DNA from: Desulfobacterales bacterium
Lineage (GTDB): Bacteria > Desulfobacterota > Desulfobacteria > Desulfobacterales > SpSt-501
Assembly: GCA_030834695.1 (NCBI GenBank)
Contig: JAUQXK010000040.1
Coordinates: 1 to 44,603 of the forward strand
DNA: 44,603 nucleotides
Direction: 5' to 3'
Made by a program: the position numbers and the translations under genes. A model generated the notes under the pieces. It saw nothing but the letters and a program-made list of their open reading frames with translations. It was not told the DNA's origin and ran no database searches. The stretch's first letter is position 1. Every line of letters starts with the position of its first letter. Below, piece after piece: positions 16,163 to 24,794 of this stretch.

Positions 16163-16182
16163 GGACCGGGAGGCCGGTCCTC
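16161..16182 (+). promoter_or_regulatory. Hairpin that presents the spoVR ribosome-binding site in its loop
   Basis: GAGGACCGG (16161-16169) and CCGGTCCTC (16174-16182) form a perfect 9-bp stem with tetraloop GAGG (16170-16173). The only good Shine-Dalgarno sequence for the spoVR TTG start at 16185, GGGAGG at 16168-16173, overlaps this loop. The hairpin begins inside the yeaH stop codon (16160-16162), so ribosomes finishing yeaH would melt it. This would couple spoVR translation to yeaH. There is no T-run, so a terminator is unlikely. Confidence 0.55.
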
Positions 16183-16184
16183 GT

Positions 16185-17876
16185 TTGAAGATCGGGCTTT
16201 ATCCGAAGCCGTCCGCCAGAACTATGGAACTGATCAGCCAGCACACCAAACGCATCATGGAGGGCTGCAAGCAGCGCGCGCTCGACGCCGGCCTGCGTTT
16301 TGACAGGGAAACGCTGGAGTACCTGGTGACGAACCGGGACCTCCTGGAGCTCACCCCCAAACTGATGATCCCGACCCTCTACGATTACTGGGTCCACGAC
16401 GTGGAGGTGCTCAAGGAAAGGGGGCGCTACGAGCTTTACCCGAGCAACCCTTACGAGACCGTCATCAACACGCGGCCGGCCATTTCCTATTACAACGACA
16501 ACAATCCGGACTGGATGAACGTGATGATCTTCTATCACGTCCTGGCCCACATCGACTTTTTCCAACACAACCTCTATTTCCGCCATACCTGGGACTACGA
16601 CTTCACCGGCCAGGCCCTCTCGGACAAGCGCATGATCGCCCAACTGCGGTCCGAGAAGGGCCGCTGGGTCGATTATGTCATCGAATTCGCGCGCGGCATC
16701 GACAACCTGGTGGGTTTTCATGCCGAACTGGGCCGCCTGAACCGCACGCCCGCAACGTCCGGTTCGCGCATGCTGGACTATTATTTCGACCATTTCCTGC
16801 AAAGCGTGCGCGCGCTGAGACCCAATAAATACATCAAGGAAATCGAACGCTACAATGCCTGCCTGCGGGAGTCTCCGGAGATGGGGGAGCAGGCTTTCTT
16901 CGCGGAGGTGCTGCGGAAATACCCTGAATTCGATTCGAACTATAAAAAAAGCCTCGACGCGAAACCGGTCGGCCGGCAGGACCTGATGCAGTTTATCCTC
17001 ACCCAGTCCGAGTTCTTGAACAAGGAGCGCAATCGCTGGATGAAACCGGTCGTCGAAGTCGTGCGCAAGACCTCGCTTTTTTTTCAGCCTCAGATCCGCA
17101 CCAAGATCATGAACGAAGGTTGGGCCAGCTACTGGCACGAGCGGCTCTTTTTGCAGGACGACCGGATACGCGGCCATGAGGTCGATTTCGCGCGCACGCA
17201 TGCCGGGGTCACCGCCATGCCGCGGGTCGGCCTGAATCCCTATGCACTGGGGATGCGGCTGTTTCAATACATTGCGGATCTGGGCGACGCGGGCCGGTAC
17301 GCCATGGATTTCCGCAAGCTGACCGATTCCCGGCAGCGCGAACATTATGACCGGCATACCGGCGGCGGCCGGGAGCTCCTGTTCAAGGTCCGCGAAAACC
17401 TGAACGACTTTCTATTCATCAATGCGTTCGTCGATCAGGACTTCGTCACCCGTTTTCGCCTGTTTGTCGCCGGCCGGCGGCTGAACCAGGCCAAAGGGGT
17501 CTGGGAGATTTACGTCAAAAGCCGCTCGGCCGAAAGCTATCGCGCCATGCTCCGGAACGGCCTCTATCATCCGCCCTGCATCGAGGTGGACCGGTCCCGG
17601 GCCGGCAACGGCGCGCTCTATCTCGTTCACCGCTTCGAGGGCAAACCGCTGGTGCGGGAATTCATCGCCAATACCCTGTTGGGCATCGAATACCTCTGGG
17701 GCAAGCCCGTGCAGCTCGAAACCAGTGAGTTCGTGCGCGGCGAACCGACGCCGGGCCCGGCGGCGCTTCCGGGCATGCAGATGTCTCTCGGCGAGGAGCG
17801 CGAGCAGCGGGAAATGCAATGGCAGCGGGTGCTCTATACCATGCAGGACCGCAAACTCACCCGCGAACTTCTCTGA
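16185..17876 (+). CDS. spoVR: SpoVR / YcgB family protein
   Basis: This 563-residue cytoplasmic protein is of the SpoVR family, named for a Bacillus spore-cortex gene but widespread in non-sporulating bacteria together with prkA and yeaH. Recognisable stretches are LISQHTKRIMEGCKQRA, YYNDNNPDWMNVMIFYHVLAH, ARGIDNLVGFH, IMNEGWASYWHE and YALGMRLFQYI. The histidines in FYHVLAHIDFFQHN and the NEGWASYWHE motif recall a metal site. The start is either TTG 16185, with GGGAGG about 11 bases upstream in a hairpin loop, or ATG 16224 without a ribosome-binding site; I prefer TTG. It lies 22 bases after yeaH and 5 bases before the next gene. Molecular function is not known. Confidence 0.92.
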   Translation: MKIGLYPKPSARTMELISQHTKRIMEGCKQRALDAGLRFDRETLEYLVTNRDLLELTPKLMIPTLYDYWVHDVEVLKERGRYELYPSNPYETVINTRPAISYYNDNNPDWMNVMIFYHVLAHIDFFQHNLYFRHTWDYDFTGQALSDKRMIAQLRSEKGRWVDYVIEFARGIDNLVGFHAELGRLNRTPATSGSRMLDYYFDHFLQSVRALRPNKYIKEIERYNACLRESPEMGEQAFFAEVLRKYPEFDSNYKKSLDAKPVGRQDLMQFILTQSEFLNKERNRWMKPVVEVVRKTSLFFQPQIRTKIMNEGWASYWHERLFLQDDRIRGHEVDFARTHAGVTAMPRVGLNPYALGMRLFQYIADLGDAGRYAMDFRKLTDSRQREHYDRHTGGGRELLFKVRENLNDFLFINAFVDQDFVTRFRLFVAGRRLNQAKGVWEIYVKSRSAESYRAMLRNGLYHPPCIEVDRSRAGNGALYLVHRFEGKPLVREFIANTLLGIEYLWGKPVQLETSEFVRGEPTPGPAALPGMQMSLGEEREQREMQWQRVLYTMQDRKLTRELL

Positions 17877-17881
17877 CAACC

Positions 17882-20245
17882 ATGGACAGCCGCAACGACC
17901 ATACGAACGACTCCGCGCAGCAAACCGATCCGGTCGAGGCCGCCCTGCGCGGTTTGAACCAGGCGGTCGGGACGATGGAAGCGCGCCTGCCCGTCCCCTT
18001 CGGGGAGTTTCTGAAGCATCTGGTCGCCAGCCCCTCGATCGTCATGCGCAACATCTTTCAGGTGTTCCACGACATGGTGGCCGCGTATGTCGGCGAGGGG
18101 GTCGACGAATACCCGGACGACCCCGAGTCGATTCATTATGTCAGCTATGACTGCAACCGTTTGTTTGTCGAGGACGTGGATCACCCGTTTTTCGCCGACC
18201 GGCTGTTCGCCAACCGTCTGGTAAGCCTGGTGGACACCATGAAGCGCGGCGCTCAGCAGAATAAGATCTACATCTTTCGCGGCCCTCCCGGCTGCGGCAA
18301 AAGCACGTTTTTGAATAATCTGCTGAAAAAATTCGAAACCTACACCGGCAGCGAGGCCGGCCGGCGGTACGAAGTCGTTTGGCGGTTCGATCGCCGCAAG
18401 TTCTGCGCAATGGCAACCGACGACGACCACCCGGTGATCGAGCGGCTGGCGCACCTGCTCGAAACCTTCCATCGCAGCGACGCGGAGGCGGCTCCGGCCT
18501 GCGACGAACCGGACCGCAGCGGCGACGGCATGCTGGATGCCGCCTATGCCAACGGTCAAACCATCGAGATCCCCTGCCCGAGCCACGACAACCCCGTGCT
18601 GATGATTCCCAAGGCCTTCCGCCGCGATTTCTTCGACGACCTGTTCAAGAACGACCAGTTCAAATACAAGCTGGCCACCGAGAAGGAATACGAATGGGTT
18701 TTCAAGGACCACCCCTGCACCGTTTGCAGTTCGCTCTATGACGCGCTGCTCTATCGTCTGAAAAGCCCTCACCGGGTTTTCGAATGCCTGTATGCCCGCC
18801 CCTACCACTTCAACCGCCGGCTGGGCGAGGGCATCAGCGTCTTCAGCCCCGGCGACCGCCCGCTGCGCCAGCCGGTGATCGGCCATCCGGTCATCCAGAA
18901 GCAGATCAACCGGATTCTGAACGACAGCTCCCCGGTCAAATACCTCTTCTCGCATTACGCCCGGACCAACAACGGCATCTACGCCCTGATGGATGTCAAA
19001 TCGCACAACGCCGAACGGCTGATCGAGCTTCACAATATCATCAGCGAAGGACTTCACAAGGTCGAAGACATCGAGGAAAACGTCAATTCTCTGCTGCTGG
19101 CGGTCATGAACCCGGAAGACCAGAAGAACATCGAGGGCTTTCAGAGCTTCCTGGACCGGGTGGAGTACATCAACATCCCTTACGTCATGGATCTCAACAC
19201 CGAGGTGGAAATCTACCGCAACATCTTCGGCCGGCACATCGACGAAAGTTTCCTGCCGCGGGTGCTCCACAACTTCGCCCGGGTGATCCTTTCCTCGCGG
19301 CTGAAACGGCGCTCCGAGACCATGCTGGAATGGATCAACGACCCGCAGAAATACCGCCTCTACTGCGACGAAAACCTGCAGCTGCTCAAAATGGAGATCT
19401 ACACGGGCTATATCCCCAAATGGCTGTCGGACGAGGACCGCAAGCGGCTGACCGCCAAGCGTCGGCGCAGCATCCTCGCGGACTCGGAAACGGAAGGCGA
19501 TTTCGGCATCTCCGGGCGGGACTCGATCAAGATCTTCAACGAGTTTTTTTCGACCTACGCCAAGGGAGACAAGCTGATCAACATGTCGGACCTCTGCAAA
19601 TTTTTCGTTAAAGTTCACAAGGAGGTGCGCGATCTCATCCCCCAGGGCTTCCTGGACTCCTTATTGCGGATGTACGACTACACCGTGCTTCAGGAAGTCA
19701 AGGAATCCCTCTACTACTACAACGAGGAGCAGATCGCGCGCGAAATCCAGAACTACCTGTTCGGCATCAACTTCGAGGCCGGCATGTCGGTGACCTGCAC
19801 CTATACCGGCGAGCGGCTGGAGATCACCGAGGAGTTCCTGAGCGGAATCGAATACCGCCTGATCGGCTCCGCCGCCACGCGCTTCCAGCGCCTCGAATTC
19901 CGCAAGGAGACCCAGCGCGAATACACCCGCCGCACCCTCACCCAGGAAATCCTGGTGGAACGGATACCGATTCAACGCACCCGCCTCTTTCAGGACCTGC
20001 GCGATCGTTACGTGCACAACCTCAAGGAGAAGGTATTGGACCCGCTGGTTGAAAACGAGAATTTCCGTCGCGGCATCAAGGATTTCAACGAGGAGGCGTT
20101 CAAGACTTACGACAACAGGATCCGGGAGGATGTCGCCTACCTGATCACCAATCTGGGCAAGAAATACCGCTATAGCGAGCAGGGTGCCAAGGAAGTCTGC
20201 ATCTACGTGATCGACAACGATCTGGCTAAAAAGTTCGCGGCGTGA
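17882..20245 (+). CDS. Second, divergent PrkA-like AAA+ protein
   Basis: This 787-residue protein has an AAA+ core with Walker A GPPGCGKST at 134-142 and a long insertion-rich ATPase region (VKYLFSHYARTNNGIYALMD, NEIEENVNSLLLAVMNPEDQ-like text near 395-420). Its PrkA-like C-terminal region contains FGISGRDSIKIFNEFFSTY near 550 and ends with IREDVAYLITNLGKKYRYS. Before the P-loop it has its own N-terminal region with PFGEFLKHLVASPSIVMRN. It is about 100 residues longer than PrkA at 12551 and clearly not a recent duplicate. The start at ATG 17882 lacks a good ribosome-binding site but lies 5 bases after spoVR, implying coupling; ATG 17819 inside spoVR is the alternative. Kinase or protease activity is unproven. 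Confidence 0.8.
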   Translation: MDSRNDHTNDSAQQTDPVEAALRGLNQAVGTMEARLPVPFGEFLKHLVASPSIVMRNIFQVFHDMVAAYVGEGVDEYPDDPESIHYVSYDCNRLFVEDVDHPFFADRLFANRLVSLVDTMKRGAQQNKIYIFRGPPGCGKSTFLNNLLKKFETYTGSEAGRRYEVVWRFDRRKFCAMATDDDHPVIERLAHLLETFHRSDAEAAPACDEPDRSGDGMLDAAYANGQTIEIPCPSHDNPVLMIPKAFRRDFFDDLFKNDQFKYKLATEKEYEWVFKDHPCTVCSSLYDALLYRLKSPHRVFECLYARPYHFNRRLGEGISVFSPGDRPLRQPVIGHPVIQKQINRILNDSSPVKYLFSHYARTNNGIYALMDVKSHNAERLIELHNIISEGLHKVEDIEENVNSLLLAVMNPEDQKNIEGFQSFLDRVEYINIPYVMDLNTEVEIYRNIFGRHIDESFLPRVLHNFARVILSSRLKRRSETMLEWINDPQKYRLYCDENLQLLKMEIYTGYIPKWLSDEDRKRLTAKRRRSILADSETEGDFGISGRDSIKIFNEFFSTYAKGDKLINMSDLCKFFVKVHKEVRDLIPQGFLDSLLRMYDYTVLQEVKESLYYYNEEQIAREIQNYLFGINFEAGMSVTCTYTGERLEITEEFLSGIEYRLIGSAATRFQRLEFRKETQREYTRRTLTQEILVERIPIQRTRLFQDLRDRYVHNLKEKVLDPLVENENFRRGIKDFNEEAFKTYDNRIREDVAYLITNLGKKYRYSEQGAKEVCIYVIDNDLAKKFAA

Positions 20246-20280
20246 ATTGGCCGGCCGGCGCACTCAAGCAGCCAACGGCA

Positions 20281-20472
20281 TCACGCGCCCGCCGCAGCGT
20301 TGAGCTGCGCTTTCAGGCAATCACAATACTCGTCAAAGATGAAGTACATGCACCGGTCGGCACGCCGCGCTTTTTCATAGAAGCTGCAGCCGGGTTGTTC
20401 TTTTTGCGTCGCGGCCGTACAGATGGATATCTGTTCGGACCGGCAGAAGTTAATCCCTTCCCCGTTGACCAT
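20281..20472 (-). CDS. Small cysteine-rich protein, unknown function
   Basis: This 63-residue protein is encoded antisense to its neighbours, in the gap between the PrkA-like gene and ftsH. Six cysteines fall in a compact pattern: FCRSEQISICT, GCSFYEK, DRCMYFIFDEYCDC. This looks like a zinc or iron-sulfur knuckle. The ATG at 20472 has an excellent ribosome-binding site, GGGGAGG six bases upstream on the minus strand, which argues that the gene is real. A possible promoter (TTGCTC, 18 bases, TAATAT on the minus strand, about 20530-20565) is weak. I do not recognise a named family, though small CxFYEK/CMY/CDC proteins of this look seem familiar from delta-proteobacteria. Function unknown. Confidence 0.62.
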   Translation of the reverse strand: MVNGEGINFCRSEQISICTAATQKEQPGCSFYEKARRADRCMYFIFDEYCDCLKAQLNAAAGA

Positions 20473-20714
20473 ACGGGCCTCCCCTTTTTCCGCCGTTCTC
20501 GCGGAAGCCGCTCGGTTCTATCGCCATATATTAAAGATATCGCAACATCGTGAGCAAACTTGAGGGGAAACTCCGATCTTTTGGGCGGAGTCGAAGCGAG
20601 CGGTCCGCCGGCGTTGCGATTTGTTTTCGTTTGATTATTTTGGAGGCGTAACGTAAGAATTAGAAACCAAATTTCACGCGTCTGAGATTCGGAAAGGGGC
20701 GACGAGGAGGATCG

Positions 20715-22556
20715 ATGGAAAAACACCATAAGTTCTCCATGTGGTATGTTCTGCTGGGCATCTGGGTGGTGCTGATCATTCAAAACGCGATTTTCTCGGC
20801 GTTTTCCATCAAGACCATCTCTTACAGCGAGTTTTTGAAGGCTCTTAACGAAGACCGGGTGACCGAAGTGGCCATCACCTCGAACATCATTCAAGGCCGT
20901 ATCAGGAGTCCCGGAGACACCAGCGAAGGGGGACAGCCGTTTCGGACCATCCGCGTGGACCCGGAGCTATCCAACCTCCTGTCCGGCCACAATGTTCAGT
21001 TCAAGGGCGAAATCGAATCCACCTTCCTGCGGGACTTGTTCTCATGGATCTTTCCGATTGTTCTCTTCGTAGGGATCTGGTTCTTCCTGATGAAGCGCAT
21101 GCAGGGCCAGCAGCCGGGATTCATGTCGCTGGGCAAGAACAAGGCCAAGATCTACATGGAAAACGAGGTGGGTGTGCGCTTCGAGGATGTCGCCGGCGTG
21201 GACGAGTCCAAGCAGGAGCTCCAAGAGGTGATCGAGTTCCTCAAGCAGCCGGAGCGCTTCACCCGGATCGGCGGCAAGATGCCGCGCGGGGTTCTGCTCG
21301 TCGGACCGCCGGGAACCGGCAAGACGCTGCTCGCCAAGGCCGTGGCCGGTGAGAGCGGGGTGCCCTTCTTCAGCATGAGCGGTTCGGAGTTCGTCGAAAT
21401 GTTCGTCGGCCTGGGCGCCGCGCGGGTGCGGGACCTGTTCACCCAGGCCAAGGCCAAGGCGCCCTGCATCATCTTCATCGACGAGTTGGACGCCCTCGGC
21501 AAGGCGCGGGGCATCGGGGGCATGGGCGGGCACGACGAACGGGAGCAAACGCTCAACCAGCTGCTGGTGGAGATGGACGGCTTCGACCCCCAGGTGGGCG
21601 TTATCCTGCTGGCGGCCACCAATCGGCCGGAAATCCTCGATCCGGCCCTGCTGCGCCCGGGACGCTTCGACCGGCAGGTGCTGGTGGACCGTCCCGACCG
21701 CAGGGGCCGCGAGGCCATCCTGAAGGTGCACCTCAAGAAGATCAAATATGACGAAGGTCTCGATATCGAAAAGCTCGCCAACATGACCCCGGGCATGGTC
21801 GGCGCGGACCTGGCCAACATCGTGAACGAGGCGGCGCTGCTCGCGGTGCGGCGCGACAAAGAACAGGCCGGCATGCCCGAGTTTCAGGAAGCCGTCGAAC
21901 GGGTGGTGGCGGGGCTGGAGAAGAAAAACCGTGTGATCAACCCCAAGGAGAAGAAGATCGTGGCTTACCACGAGCTCGGACACGCCATCGTGGCGATGTC
22001 GCTTCCGGGCACCGATCCGGTCCAGAAAATCACGGTCATCCCGCGCGGCATCGCAGCCCTGGGCTACACCATGCAGGTGCCCACCGAGGACCGCTTTCTC
22101 ATGAGCAAGACCGAATTGGAGAACAAAATCGCTACGCTGCTCGGGGGCCGCGCCGCCGAGGATATCGTCTCCGGAGACATCTCCACCGGCGCTCACAACG
22201 ATTTGTCCCGCGCGACCGACATCGCCCGCAGCATGGTCAAGGAATACGGTATGAGCAAGGTCGGCCAGGTATTCTACGCCTCCCAGCGACGCGCCCAGTT
22301 TCTCAGCCCCATTCCGGAAGGGCCGGGGGAGTACAGCGAGGCCACGGCCGAAGAGATCGACCACGAAATCAAGGGGATCATCGGCGCCCAGTACGAGCGC
22401 GCCCTGAACATTCTCAGAGGCCGTCGTGACATTCTGGAGGAGTCGGTGGCGGTGCTCCTCGAGAAAGAAACCATCGAGGGCGGTGAACTGAAGCAGCTCA
22501 TGGCCCGCGTGGCCGACACGCCGCCCGCCTTCGCGGAGCCGGCATCCGCGGCCTGA
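20715..22556 (+). CDS. ftsH: ATP-dependent zinc metalloprotease FtsH
   Basis: This 613-residue membrane-anchored AAA+ protease degrades misfolded membrane and regulatory proteins. The N-terminal helix [16 protein letters not shown] and a second helix [16 protein letters not shown] (near 115) flank a periplasmic domain. The AAA core has Walker A GPPGTGKT near 200, [15 protein letters not shown], and the second region of homology [15 protein letters not shown]. The zinc motif is HELGH near 418 rather than the usual HEAGH, and GGRAAED follows. Length is slightly shorter than E. coli FtsH, with a short Pro/Ala-rich tail. GAGGAGG lies just before the ATG. No heat-shock promoter or CIRCE element could be confirmed in the 240-base upstream gap. 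Confidence 0.96.
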   Translation: MEKHHKFSMWYVLLGIWVVLIIQNAIFSAFSIKTISYSEFLKALNEDRVTEVAITSNIIQGRIRSPGDTSEGGQPFRTIRVDPELSNLLSGHNVQFKGEIESTFLRDLFSWIFPIVLFVGIWFFLMKRMQGQQPGFMSLGKNKAKIYMENEVGVRFEDVAGVDESKQELQEVIEFLKQPERFTRIGGKMPRGVLLVGPPGTGKTLLAKAVAGESGVPFFSMSGSEFVEMFVGLGAARVRDLFTQAKAKAPCIIFIDELDALGKARGIGGMGGHDEREQTLNQLLVEMDGFDPQVGVILLAATNRPEILDPALLRPGRFDRQVLVDRPDRRGREAILKVHLKKIKYDEGLDIEKLANMTPGMVGADLANIVNEAALLAVRRDKEQAGMPEFQEAVERVVAGLEKKNRVINPKEKKIVAYHELGHAIVAMSLPGTDPVQKITVIPRGIAALGYTMQVPTEDRFLMSKTELENKIATLLGGRAAEDIVSGDISTGAHNDLSRATDIARSMVKEYGMSKVGQVFYASQRRAQFLSPIPEGPGEYSEATAEEIDHEIKGIIGAQYERALNILRGRRDILEESVAVLLEKETIEGGELKQLMARVADTPPAFAEPASAA

Positions 22557-22602
22557 GCGCACCGGGCATCCTGCATCGGACTGGACCGGATACGGAGTAC
22601 CC

Positions 22603-23421
22603 ATGCCACTGAGCAAAAAGACTTGGCTCGAGGATGACCAGCGCCGACGCCAGATCGATCCGGCGGACCCGGAAACGGCGGCGGCAGATGAAGCCTTCTT
22701 CGGTTTCGAGCGCGTCCAGGCCCGCGAAAAGGCCGAACGGGTGTTGAAGCACTTCAACTCGGTCGCCGCCGCCTACGACTTCATGAACACGCTGCTCAGC
22801 TTCGGGATCCACCACGCCTGGAAACGCGCCGGCGTGCGCATGCTGGACTTGCAGGCGGGGGAGCGCGTGCTGGACGTATGTGGGGGAACCGGCGACTTGG
22901 CGATCCTGGCCGCCCGGCGGCTCGGGCCTCGCGGACAGGTCGTCATCTACGATATCAACCGCGCCATGATCGAAGCCGGAACCCACAAAGTACGCGGCCG
23001 AACGCGGAGCGCCCCCATCCGGCATGTCCAGGGCGACGCCGAGCGGATCGCCTTCCCCGGCCGCAGTTTCGACGCCGCCATGGTGGGCTTCGGCATCCGC
23101 AATGTGGTCCGCATGCGGCAGGGGTTCGCCGAAATGCACCGCGTGCTCAAGCCCGGCGGCCGGCTCATGTGCCTGGAGTTTTCTCGTCCGGTCTGGCCGG
23201 TCTTCCGGTGGCTCTATGACCTCTATTCGTTCCACATCATGCCGTTTTTGGGAGAGCTGATCGCAGGCTCCCGCAAGGCCTACACCCACCTGCCGGAATC
23301 CATTCGCATGTTCCCGCTGCCGCACGAACTGGCCGACATGCTGCGGCAGGTCGGATTCCGCCGGGTGGATTACCGCAGCTTCACCAACGGCATTGCCGTG
23401 GTCCACCTGGCGGTGAAGTAA
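22603..23421 (+). CDS. ubiE: UbiE/MenG (COQ5) family C-methyltransferase
   Basis: This 272-residue SAM-dependent methyltransferase is expected to methylate the quinone ring, demethylmenaquinone to menaquinone in an organism of this kind. SAM motif I reads LDVCGGTGDLA near residue 90. YDINRAMIEAG, GDAERIAFPGRSFD and MHRVLKPGGRLMCLEFS follow in the order typical of UbiE, as does FNSVAAAYDFMNTLLSFG. About 35 extra charged residues precede the family N-terminus. GGAG lies four bases before ATG 22603, supporting this start. It sits 46 bases after ftsH and is probably co-transcribed. The C-terminal VDYRSFTNGIAVVH agrees with the family ending. Confidence 0.9.
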   Translation: MPLSKKTWLEDDQRRRQIDPADPETAAADEAFFGFERVQAREKAERVLKHFNSVAAAYDFMNTLLSFGIHHAWKRAGVRMLDLQAGERVLDVCGGTGDLAILAARRLGPRGQVVIYDINRAMIEAGTHKVRGRTRSAPIRHVQGDAERIAFPGRSFDAAMVGFGIRNVVRMRQGFAEMHRVLKPGGRLMCLEFSRPVWPVFRWLYDLYSFHIMPFLGELIAGSRKAYTHLPESIRMFPLPHELADMLRQVGFRRVDYRSFTNGIAVVHLAVK

Positions 23422-23520
23422 AGGCCGTCTTTTTATCCGGCAAGCAAACGCGCCGACACGTCATTGGAAGCAGCCACCTTGGCCCGCGGGGTCGTGGAGT
23501 GCCGGCCCTGGGTTGGACGG

Positions 23521-24156
23521 ATGAAGCTGGATCCGCTTGAACGCTGGTTCGTGAACAGCCCCATGCGTCAGGCCATGCTGGCGCTGGTGCTCCGGTGGTT
23601 CCGAGCGGTGTTGCCCCTGAATCCTGGAGCGGACATCCTCGAGATCGGCTGCGGTGCCGGCGCCGGCGCGCGGATGCTCGCCGAACAGTTCAAACCGCGG
23701 CGGCTCTTCCTGACCGATATCGATTTTCGCATGGTGTCGCTCACGCAAAAGCGCTTTTCCCAGGGGTCGCCTTCTCCGGCCCGGCTCTGCGTCGGCGACG
23801 CCGCCCGCCTGCCCTTCCGCAGCGAAACGGCCCACGCTGTTTTCGGCTTCGGCTTCCTCCACCACGTGCCCGCGTGGCGCGACGGCCTGGCCGAAATCCA
23901 TCGGGTTCTGAAACCGGATGGGCTTTATTACTTCGAGGAATACTACCCCTCGCTTTACCAGAATTTCATCACCCGCCGATTGGCGACACATCCGAAGCAC
24001 GACCGCTTCAACGGCTGCGAGCTGAGAAAGGAATTCGCAAAGGTGAAGCTCGATCTGCGCTGCACCCTCGAACTCAAACGCTTCGGCGTCTTGGGAGTGG
24101 GCGTAAAAATGGGCCGGAAGCATAGATCATCAGATGGCGGCGCATGTTTGCTCTAA
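23521..24156 (+). CDS. Class I SAM-dependent methyltransferase
   Basis: This 211-residue Rossmann-fold methyltransferase is of the Methyltransf_11 type. Motif I is ILEIGCGAGAGARML, the acidic residue after strand 2 is in LTDIDFRMVSL, GDAARLPFRSETAHAVFG follows, and then the post-motif EIHRVLKPDGLYYFEEYYP. The substrate cannot be deduced. A TTG at 23464 would add 19 residues. I prefer ATG 23521 because the protein then starts directly before the conserved domain, although no strong ribosome-binding site is seen for either. It lies 99 bases downstream of the ubiE-like gene, a common arrangement for a second small-molecule or quinone-related methyltransferase; the link is only positional. Confidence 0.8.
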   Translation: MKLDPLERWFVNSPMRQAMLALVLRWFRAVLPLNPGADILEIGCGAGAGARMLAEQFKPRRLFLTDIDFRMVSLTQKRFSQGSPSPARLCVGDAARLPFRSETAHAVFGFGFLHHVPAWRDGLAEIHRVLKPDGLYYFEEYYPSLYQNFITRRLATHPKHDRFNGCELRKEFAKVKLDLRCTLELKRFGVLGVGVKMGRKHRSSDGGACLL

Positions 24157-24794
24157 GCATAGCCGCTTCAAACTGTTAAAACGATATCTTCGTACTCGAA
24201 AAAAATTCAAGCCTTCTGAGCGCACGGCGGTCAGACACTTTATCATTCGTTGCGACTGCCTGCCGTGGCCCCGGCCCATGGCCCCTTGGACAGGGTCACC
24301 TTCCTCCCACACATCGGTCAGTCTGATAGACGCCACCTTGAAACGAGAAAGCTGAACGCAACCACTCCGGTGTTCGCCGCCATCGTCGCACATTTTTAAC
24401 TCGAGATGAAAAATGGACCGTAAACCGCCTGATCGGTGTACGGGTAGGGCGAGCGTCCGTGTCATCACCGGCCCGAGAGCGCTCCGAGGAGCCGGAACGA
24501 ACGTCTCGGTTCAACTACCCGTTCTCAGGGCTGCGGTTTGTTATTCGTCAGCTGGAATATACGGCAGGCGTTTCCGGCGTATGGGCCTGCACCCGTTCGT
24601 TGCCGCTGCCGGGCAGTTAAGGGCATCCACGATCATGCAGCTGCCGGTGGTGCTGGCGGTGACCATCTCAGGCGGCTCCCCATTCCGGCAGCGCCCATGG
24701 TGTTGGCGGTATTCGATCCTACACGTACTCAGCTACTATGGACAGGTCAATGGGAGGTTGATAAGATAAGGGCTTCACGGGAAGGAGAGACCGA
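24157..24794. other. Non-coding or decayed stretch
   Basis: These 638 bases hold only short, overlapping open frames with arginine/proline-rich, shadow-like translations and no ribosome-binding sites. A weak inverted repeat, ACGGGTAG (24440-24447) with CTACCCGT (24515-24522), is the only structure noticed. It marks the change from the compact, GC-rich ftsH region to the more AT-rich accessory segment, and may contain the promoter of the amidase. AAGGAGAG just before 24795 is the amidase ribosome-binding site. Confidence 0.5.

Noticed and set aside
17834-19618. A 594-codon open frame antisense to the second PrkA-like gene
   Set aside because: Typical codon-bias shadow of a GC-rich gene; no motif and no start signal.
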